Program-made: the position numbers and the translations under genes
Notes under the pieces: generated by a model
Told to the model about the DNA's origin: nothing
What the model saw: the letters and a program-made list of their open reading frames with translations, nothing else
The model's database searches: none
Part shown: positions 6,231 through 7,216 of the stretch, piece after piece
How the letters are laid out: every line of letters starts with the position of its first letter
How positions within the stretch are numbered: position 1 is the first letter of the stretch
Assembly (NCBI GenBank): GCA_038521775.1
Contig: JBCBKN010000241.1
Coordinates: 1-7,216 of the forward strand
Length of the DNA: 7,216 nucleotides
Origin: J013 sp038521775
GTDB taxonomy: Bacteria; Pseudomonadota; Alphaproteobacteria; Rhodobacterales; Rhodobacteraceae
Direction of reading: 5' to 3'

Positions 6231-6988
6231 CGCTCGGGCCTCCGCGCCCAGGGATCGGCGGGCAGGGCCAGATCGATCTGGCTTTGCGCCGGCGCCATCC
6301 AGGCATCGCAAAGCCGCATGAAATCGAGATCGCTGAGGCTGTCCCCGACCCCGATGGCCAGAACGGGACCTTCGGCGCGCAGCCGGTCCAAAAGCCAGCC
6401 CGCCGCCCGGCGTTTCGACACCGGCGGGGGCAGCAGCGCCAGATTGTTGCCATTGCGGTGCACCCGCCAGGCCGAGGAGAGCCGCGCGGTCAGCGGCGCT
6501 TCAAGCTCGGCCAGCCGCGCCTCGGGCGTGCCCTCATTGGCCTTGACGACGGCATAAACCCCGCCAAGCCCCGGCTCCTCGACAACCCAGGCGCGCACCG
6601 ACATGCCGCGCGACCGCGCCTCGGTGAGGGCTGCTTCGGGACAGGCATGCAGATCCGCTCCAAAGGGGGCGAGCGCGGCCGACATCTCTGCCTTGAAGGC
6701 CGCATCATCCTGCGCCCCGTTCACGATCCGCGCGCCATTTGCGATGATCGCCGGGCCTGGCCAGTCAAGCGCGACACGGCTGAACGCCTCGGAGCCGCGC
6801 GCGGTGACGGGAACCACAAGGCCCGCGCCCAGCCAGTTGAGCAATTGCGCCTGGGTGGGGGTCATATAGGAATGGGCGCCGTTGCGGGCCTCGGCCACCC
6901 GTGTGGCCATGTCGCGCGCGGCCTCGGGCAGCTTGCGCGCGGTCTGAAACAGGGTGTCGTCCAGATCCGTCAGCGCCACCAGCCTCAT
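6227..6988 (-). CDS. HAD-superfamily hydrolase (Cof/sucrose-phosphatase-like)
   Basis: This 253-residue protein has all four HAD motifs: I, TDLDDTLF with nucleophile Asp8 and acid/base Asp10; II, VTARG with Thr62; III, Lys192 in PPVSKRRA; IV, GVGDSLSDLDFM with Asp216 and Asp220. A cap domain of about 100 residues lies between motifs II and III, the C2-cap position found in Cof-like and sucrose-phosphate-phosphatase-like members. It is thus predicted to be a Mg-dependent phosphatase of a small phosphorylated metabolite. Its ATG overlaps the upstream gene's stop by 4 nt (ATGA) and it has no strong ribosome binding site of its own, suggesting reinitiation. Its own TGA overlaps the GTG start of the StiP-like gene. 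HAD phosphatases are part of the Ter-associated biosynthetic cluster, where this one may dephosphorylate a pathway intermediate. Substrate unknown. Confidence 0.9.
   Translation of the reverse strand: MRLVALTDLDDTLFQTARKLPEAARDMATRVAEARNGAHSYMTPTQAQLLNWLGAGLVVPVTARGSEAFSRVALDWPGPAIIANGARIVNGAQDDAAFKAEMSAALAPFGADLHACPEAALTEARSRGMSVRAWVVEEPGLGGVYAVVKANEGTPEARLAELEAPLTARLSSAWRVHRNGNNLALLPPPVSKRRAAGWLLDRLRAEGPVLAIGVGDSLSDLDFMRLCDAWMAPAQSQIDLALPADPWARRPER
6239..6243 (-). promoter_or_regulatory. Ribosome binding site of the StiP-like gene, decides GTG start
   Basis: GGAGG on the minus strand lies 8 nt before GTG 6230 and 17 nt before ATG 6221, inside the end of the HAD gene. Spacing supports the GTG. 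Confidence 0.55.
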
Positions 6989-7216
6989 TGTGCGACGTCC
7001 CGCGCTGCAGTGGGGTGGGTGCCCGCCTCGCCCGTGCCCGCCTCGCCCGTGCCCGCCTCGCCCGTGCCCGCCATGCCGCCAGCGGCGTCATCGGCGAGAA
7101 CCGGGGTCAGGGGCGGGGCGCCGCGGAGCGCCTCGGGCAGATCGGCATGGGCGTGAAACTCAGACCCGATCATCACATCGGCCCGGAGCGTTGCGATCAG
7201 CCGCGGATCCAGCGCG
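6985..7216 (-). CDS. C-terminus of an unidentified upstream operon gene (N-terminus outside window)
   Basis: Seventy-six residues before a TGA stop are visible, and the frame stays open to the window edge. The visible part reads LDPRLIATLRADVMIGSEFHAHADL near its left side, then a low-complexity tail with three perfect AGTGE repeats followed by AGTHP. The stop overlaps the HAD start (ATGA), so it is the next gene upstream in the same operon. By position it could be the phosphoribosyltransferase (with TRSP domain) or an ATP-grasp protein, which usually accompany StiP, HAD and CitE-like genes. The visible residues are not enough to tell, and I assign no function. Confidence 0.7.
   Translation of the reverse strand, partial: ALDPRLIATLRADVMIGSEFHAHADLPEALRGAPPLTPVLADDAAGGMAGTGEAGTGEAGTGEAGTHPTAARDVAQ
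7019..7072. repeat. 15-bp tandem repeat coding for AGTGE pentapeptides
   Basis: Three perfect copies of GTGCCCGCCTCGCCC (7019-7033, 7034-7048, 7049-7063) are followed by a diverged fourth to about 7072. The unit is a multiple of three, so copy-number change adds or removes whole Ala-Gly-Thr-Gly-Glu units in the disordered C-terminal tail of the minus-strand gene without shifting frame. Confidence 0.85.

Noticed and set aside
6231..6311. ATG at 6311 as the start of the StiP-like protein
   Set aside because: It would overlap the HAD gene by 85 nt and add 27 residues without family resemblance; GTG 6230 has a ribosome binding site and a coupled 4-nt overlap.
4950..6557. A 535-residue plus-strand open frame antisense to the StiP-like and HAD genes
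   Set aside because: The composition is dominated by Arg, Gly and Ala, with no recognisable motif; the minus-strand genes explain the DNA.

Overview
The window is high-GC DNA with densely packed genes and overlapping start/stop codons. Its PurL, its TerB-DnaJ protein and its general gene style look like an alphaproteobacterium, most likely Rhodobacteraceae. That assignment is an inference from protein resemblance and composition. No rRNA, tRNA, CRISPR array, insertion sequence or integrase was seen.

Layout, left to right. (1) Positions 1-2171, minus strand: purL, the large de novo purine synthesis enzyme, cut off a few codons before its C-terminus by the window edge. (2) Positions 2172-2317: a divergent intergenic region with two perfect dyads (2207-2229 and 2246-2267) between purL and the next gene. 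(3) Positions 2318-2971, plus strand: a small P-loop sulfotransferase. (4) Positions 2972-3139: a convergent spacer made almost entirely of a degenerate 14-bp G-rich tandem repeat ending in a canonical G-quadruplex tract. (5) Positions 3140-3832, minus strand: a soluble TerB-plus-DnaJ (DjlA-like) co-chaperone. (6) Positions 3833-4018: a spacer with a 28-bp direct repeat of period 34 and a second G-quadruplex tract, this time on the minus strand. (7) Positions 4019-7216, minus strand: a tight operon read from right to left. Its members are an unidentified gene (C-terminus only), a HAD phosphatase, a StiP-like protein with a PELOTA-like C-terminal domain, and a CitE-like HpcH/HpaI aldolase. The junctions are ATGA (4-nt overlap), GTGA (4-nt overlap, if the GTG start is right) and TGAGATG (1-nt gap), which points to translational coupling.

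The operon is the most notable content. CitE-like lyase, StiP/PELOTA protein and HAD phosphatase, usually with a phosphoribosyltransferase and ATP-grasp proteins, form the biosynthetic module that comparative genomics has linked to tellurium-resistance (Ter) stress systems, with a proposed nucleoside-like product. Here the next gene downstream on the same strand carries a TerB domain, so a functional link is possible but unproven. The StiP-like protein contains only one cysteine in its whole length, which bears on whether 'cysteine protease' is a fair name for it.
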